A DNA stretch of 25,990 bases from an uncultured Prevotella sp. (lineage in GTDB: Bacteria; Bacteroidota; Bacteroidia; Bacteroidales; Bacteroidaceae). This document shows, piece after piece, positions 23,532 to 25,990 of this stretch. The notes beneath the pieces are model-generated. The model worked only from the letters and a program-made list of their open reading frames with translations. It was not told where the DNA came from and ran no database searches. Both the position numbers and the translations under genes were made by a program. Location of the stretch: NCBI GenBank assembly GCA_900771975.1, contig CAAGPV010000010.1, positions 1 through 25,990 of the forward strand, read 5' to 3'. Positions within the stretch are counted from its first letter, which is position 1; each line of letters starts with the position of its first letter.

Positions 23532-23539
23532 TATTTTTG
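23511..23539 (+). promoter_or_regulatory. Bacteroidetes-type promoter before the Fic remnant
   Basis: The -7 box TATTTTTG at 23532-23539 matches TAnnTTTG, with TTG at 23511-23513 (18-bp spacing). It faces the Fic-like fragment starting at 23607. Confidence 0.5.
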
Positions 23540-23606
23540 TAGGTGCAAAAATAAGAATAGTCAAACACTGTCTAACCAATAAAACACAGGAAACAATTAA
23601 AACTTA

Positions 23607-23817
23607 ATGGATGATGACAAGGACGGTTTCCGTTTTGCCAATAGTCTTTATCTTGATGCAGCCCTCGCTGCCGTAGAAAAGATGCCTGAAGACACTTTTG
23701 ATCATATCATAGAGAAGTATGTCTTATGGTGCATCCATTCCACCAAGAATATTCATCCCCGACCAAATCAACCGTGAATTCTTGAAATGGAGATGGGATA
23801 ACTATAACGGAGTATAA
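23607..23817 (+). pseudogene. Fic-family central fragment plus an out-of-frame extension
   Basis: The frame from 23607 encodes MDDDKDGFRFANSLYLDAAL then AAVEKMPEDTFDHIIEKYV, which matches the helix before the Fic active-site motif (FA-SLYLD..L..I..MPE.TFD.I..KY). The expected HPFxxGNGR motif is missing; the frame runs into nonsense and stops at 23777. From 23719 a second frame encodes MSYGASIPPRIFIPDQINRE then FLKWRWDNYNGV and stops at 23817; I do not recognise it. The AMPylation site is gone, so this is debris. See the C-terminal fragment at 23911-24372. Confidence 0.5.
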
Positions 23818-23861
23818 TTAGTTCAAACCTTCAGATATTTTGCATAAAGGATTATCGTAAC

Positions 23862-23975
23862 ATGATTTATAAGAAAAAGCAACTATACCTCGACTTCGAA
23901 GCCTACGAACGTGTGGCTGAATTTCCGCAATGCCCTTGTTCGTGCGAACTATCGCAATCCATCAAAGGGTATTGA
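23862..23975 (+). pseudogene. Unrecognised short frame overlapping the Fic C-terminal fragment
   Basis: A 37-codon frame starting MIYKKKQLYLDFEAYERVAE looks protein-like for its first 20 residues, then overlaps the other frame of the Fic fragment and stops after IKGY. Probably the N-terminal scrap of another gene joined to the Fic tail. Confidence 0.25.
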
Positions 23976-24372
23976 ACCAAACAAGTCTTTCCTCGTTAAG
24001 TTTTTCCGCAACTTGATGTTGGGCGAACATAACGAATTGAAGAACCGTTATATGTTGATAGGCTATAGCAATGTAGGTGATACCCATACAAGTACCCATA
24101 CAAGTCTTGATGAAACTATATTAAAGTTATCGGAAAATATAAAGCGGTTAGTTGTTGCGATAGGCACAGATGAAAAGAGCGTAAAGGAAATGATGGAGGC
24201 GGTTGGTTTGAAGAATCGTCCCAACTTCCTTGAATATTCTCTTATGCCAGCCATTACTGAAGGCTTGGTAAAGATGAAATATCCAAACTCGCCTCGTCAT
24301 CCTCGCCAAAAGTATTTGCTGACGGTGAAAGGCCAGGCAGTGTACAATGAATTGGAAAAAGCGGTGAGATAA
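23911..24372 (+). pseudogene. Fic-family C-terminal fragment (winged-helix end)
   Basis: The frame has no good start (GTG at best) but reads LNFRNALVRANYRNPSKGIE, SFLVKFFRNLMLGEHNELKN RYMLIG, then a winged-helix end (KSVKEMMEAVGLKNRPNFLE; PNSPRHPRQKYLLTVKG). Both parts fit the C-terminal region of Fic proteins, where a wHTH follows the Fic core. The core with HPFxxGNGR is absent from the window. A 12-bp tandem duplication at 24081-24104 encodes THTSTHTS. Confidence 0.6.
24081..24104. repeat. 12-bp perfect tandem duplication
   Basis: TACCCATACAAG occurs at 24081-24092 and again at 24093-24104. It adds four codons in frame (THTS twice) to the Fic remnant. Confidence 0.85.
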
Positions 24373-24397
24373 ACTAATCATCAATCAATATTCTAAC

Positions 24398-24538
24398 ATG
24401 GATTTATCATGTCATTTCATATTGCTCAACGGAGAGCTTAAGACTTTGCAAATCGACTCAATCACAACGAATGGGGCGAGTGGCTATTGTGTGAGGTTTA
24501 AGAACAATGGGAAGAGCTATAACTATGGAAAGGACTGA
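24398..24538 (+). pseudogene. N-terminal fragment, probably of a superfamily 1 AAA/DNA helicase-type protein
   Basis: A 46-codon frame, MDLSCHFILLNGELKTLQID then SGYCVRFKNNGKSYNYGKD. It resembles the beta-rich N-terminus of large DNA-helicase-like proteins that begin with a VRFKNxxKxYxY strand. It stops far short of any Walker motif. A second frame overlapping its end reads RTEFFVCKCFDVSYQLVLET and stops near 24638, with no clear family. Tentative. Confidence 0.35.
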
Positions 24539-24609
24539 ATTTTTTGTGTGCAAATGTTTTGATGTCAGCTATCAGTTGGTTTTAGAGACTCTTAAAACGG
24601 AAGATTTTG

Positions 24610-24780
24610 CTAACAAGCAGGAAACGCAGCTATATTAATGCTAGTCGTTCCTATTGATTCTGTTAGACCTTGTTCAAACATAGTCTGTGCAATGGCTAAA
24701 GCCTCGTTCTCGTCATAAGCATTCACCAAGACGCTAATGGCATCTATCTCTGTATTGATGTCTACTTGGTACAAATTCAT
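24610..24780 (-). CDS. 56-aa protein coupled to the upstream nuclease gene
   Basis: A 56-aa protein, MNLYQVDINTEIDAISVLVN then AYDENEALAIAQTMFEQGLT, ending INIAAFPAC. I chose the ATG at 24780 because it follows the nuclease stop by a single base (TAG T ATG), which implies translational coupling. The beta-alpha layout (VxVNAYDENEALAIA) resembles small single-domain proteins of the DUF1902/antitoxin-like kind, but I cannot assign a family. The pairing suggests an accessory or immunity partner of the nuclease. Confidence 0.6.
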   Translation of the reverse strand: MNLYQVDINTEIDAISVLVNAYDENEALAIAQTMFEQGLTESIGTTSINIAAFPAC

Positions 24781-24781
24781 A

Positions 24782-25546
24782 CTATGATTTTTTCTTTTTG
24801 ATATAGTCACTTAATTTTGTCCGAACCACTTCGATGTCAAGATTATGATTTCTTTTTAATCGTTTTGTCGTACCGAAGTCATTATAGCTAATCGACACAA
24901 GGTTAATACCATGTTTCGGCAACTCTACTCTTCGTCGTTCGTCATACAAACGTCTTTGTTCGCCTCTTGAAACACCACTTACTGTTTTCTTCTTGTCAAA
25001 GAAAGGAGTAGATAGTGTATGCTGACTTTCCAGGTATTCAACTACCAAATTCAAATCTTCGTAGTAAGCATCAACTGGCAGCTTTGTACCGCTATCTCCA
25101 ACAAGAAAATCAAAACGATGCTGCTGAGACGCTTTTAGGCCAAGAACCTCGTTGCATAGTTCAATTACATAATACTCATCTGAGTCCATGCGACCAACTA
25201 TCTTTTTACTAGTAGTTTCATTTGTGATATGCGTTGTGGACTTGCTATTATCAATTGGTTCTAAACGAACTTGGATGTTTGTCTGTGGTTTGGCAAAGAA
25301 CCAATTTTTGTTTTTCCTCTTCATTTCTCCGATAGCATAGGGAATATCTGAAAGCCTATTCTCACTATCGAGTTCTCTAAGAAGTTTCCTAATAGGCAAA
25401 CCATCTCTGCTGTCCTGATTAAAGATTCCTTTCTTTATAAAAAGTCCCATAAACTCTTTCGCTGGAATGGGTTTTTGGTTTGGATTTTCTTCAAAGTATT
25501 CTTTAAAGACTTTGTTTATTGCTTGTATGCGAGTATATCTGTCCAT
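24782..25546 (-). CDS. VSR/DUF559-like PD-(D/E)xK nuclease with N-terminal winged-helix-like domain
   Basis: A 254-aa protein. Residues about 1-85 look like a winged-helix or small DNA-binding domain (INKVFKEYFEENPNQKPIPA; SRDGLPIRKLLRELDSENRL; ending NWFF). Residues about 120-225 show a VSR/DUF559-type nuclease layout: LPVDAYYEDLNLVVEYLESQ with D159 and E170, H176, then R198...YDERRRVELPKHGINLVSI, where the R-x-YD-x-RR run and the GI-strand match that superfamily. The lysine of ExK is not evident (EYL), as in other VSR-like folds. This may be a restriction or defence nuclease. No methylase is next to it in the window. A hairpin precedes it and a 56-aa gene follows. Confidence 0.65.
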   Translation of the reverse strand: MDRYTRIQAINKVFKEYFEENPNQKPIPAKEFMGLFIKKGIFNQDSRDGLPIRKLLRELDSENRLSDIPYAIGEMKRKNKNWFFAKPQTNIQVRLEPIDNSKSTTHITNETTSKKIVGRMDSDEYYVIELCNEVLGLKASQQHRFDFLVGDSGTKLPVDAYYEDLNLVVEYLESQHTLSTPFFDKKKTVSGVSRGEQRRLYDERRRVELPKHGINLVSISYNDFGTTKRLKRNHNLDIEVVRTKLSDYIKKKKS

Positions 25547-25567
25547 ATTCTTTCTATCCTTAATTTA

Positions 25568-25587
25568 GCAGACAAATTCTTGTCTGC
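25568..25587. promoter_or_regulatory. Perfect 8-bp hairpin in the leader of the nuclease gene
   Basis: GCAGACAA (25568-25575) and TTGTCTGC (25580-25587) flank ATTC, 21 nt before the nuclease start on the minus strand. It could be an operator or a leader stem-loop limiting expression. Confidence 0.45.
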
Positions 25588-25990
25588 CATAACTATGTTG
25601 TCTTGTCTATAAATATCCTCTTTATTTGGAATAATGCAATGTTACTCATATTTCTGTAAATACACTTGGATTACGCAATAAAAAAGAGCTAAGAAAGCAA
25701 TTGTATTCTGTTCCAACCCTTCGTTTGGCGGATAGTCACATTTCTCAGTTTAGATGATCCGAACTTAATTGAATTATTGATATTGTTTCTGCCGATCCTC
25801 CATGTCTACCTCCCCATATTCCTCCTTATTATATTAGCATTTTCAATTAACAATCTTTATCGCGCAAATAGTTTAACACAATATCTTTATATTATGCCAA
25901 GAAGGAAAACTAAGGAGCAATTTTTAGCACTTTAACTATAGAATGTCAGATTTATTGCGTGTTTGTAACTGGCAATTACTTTCCGATGCA
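25588..25990. other. AT-rich region at the right edge, no intact gene
   Basis: It should contain the minus-strand promoter of the nuclease gene; I found no exact TAnnTTTG match. Two plus-strand starts are possible near the edge: a 13-codon frame at 25894 (MPRRKTKEQFLAL, stop at 25933-25935), which looks like the clipped start of a nuclease-type protein, and a frame from 25943 that is still open at 25990 (MSDLLRVCNWQLLSDA). Neither is strong. Confidence 0.3.

Noticed and set aside
1..25990. CRISPR arrays, tRNA or rRNA genes, complete insertion sequences
   Set aside because: No spaced direct-repeat array, cloverleaf, rRNA segment or transposase was recognised on reading both strands.

Overview
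The window looks like part of a Bacteroidales chromosome, most like Prevotella/Segatella. The reasons are moderate-to-low G+C, weak or absent Shine-Dalgarno sequences, several -7 boxes of the Bacteroidetes form TAnnTTTG, secreted proteins ending in a YNLAGQR...GKK(x)VK tail, and families common in that order (M6 peptidase, CE8 pectinesterase, YccF, DUF1016). The species assignment is inference.

Layout. (1) 1-5570 (+): a four-gene block with the 3' end of a type III R-M methyltransferase (mod), an AAA ATPase and an HNH nuclease resembling the Septu PtuA/PtuB pair, then the type III helicase-nuclease (res). Junctions are 12 nt, a 4-nt overlap and 6 nt, so the four genes read as one composite defence operon. 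(2) 5587-9371 (-): a housekeeping cluster of ZIP transporter, YccF membrane protein, a possible 36-aa peptide, a GNAT, an aldo/keto reductase, an AlkD-type alkylation repair protein and the stub of an RNase H-like gene cut off beside the defence block. (3) 9483-11872 (+): a small outer-membrane barrel and a divergent CE8 pectinesterase. (4) 12028-15219: a decayed type I R-M locus, with an XRE regulator fused to an HsdM tail, an intact DUF1016 nuclease, a secreted protein and an hsdS fragment broken by a hairpin insertion. It is followed by an XRE regulator and a membrane protein split at an A7 run, closed by a strong terminator. (5) 15239-20539 (-): an operon of three secreted proteins, namely an M6 metalloprotease, an FN3-like protein and a 784-aa protein with a duplicated module. 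(6) 20823-21300: tandem hairpins, a terminator and a small alpha/beta-barrel-like protein. (7) 21404-23221 (+): operator-like repeats, an AraC regulator fused in frame to a NifX/NafY-type cofactor-binding domain, and a GNAT. (8) 23532-25990: gene debris (Fic family and helicase N-terminal fragments), then on the minus strand a VSR/DUF559-like nuclease coupled by a 1-nt gap to a 56-aa protein.

The best candidates for something new are the PtuAB pair nested inside a type III R-M operon, the AraC-NifX fusion with its repeat array, and the nuclease plus 56-aa pair. Three loci carry defence or mobile-gene wreckage, so the region appears to be a turnover site for immunity genes. All function calls are by eye from motifs; no database search was run.
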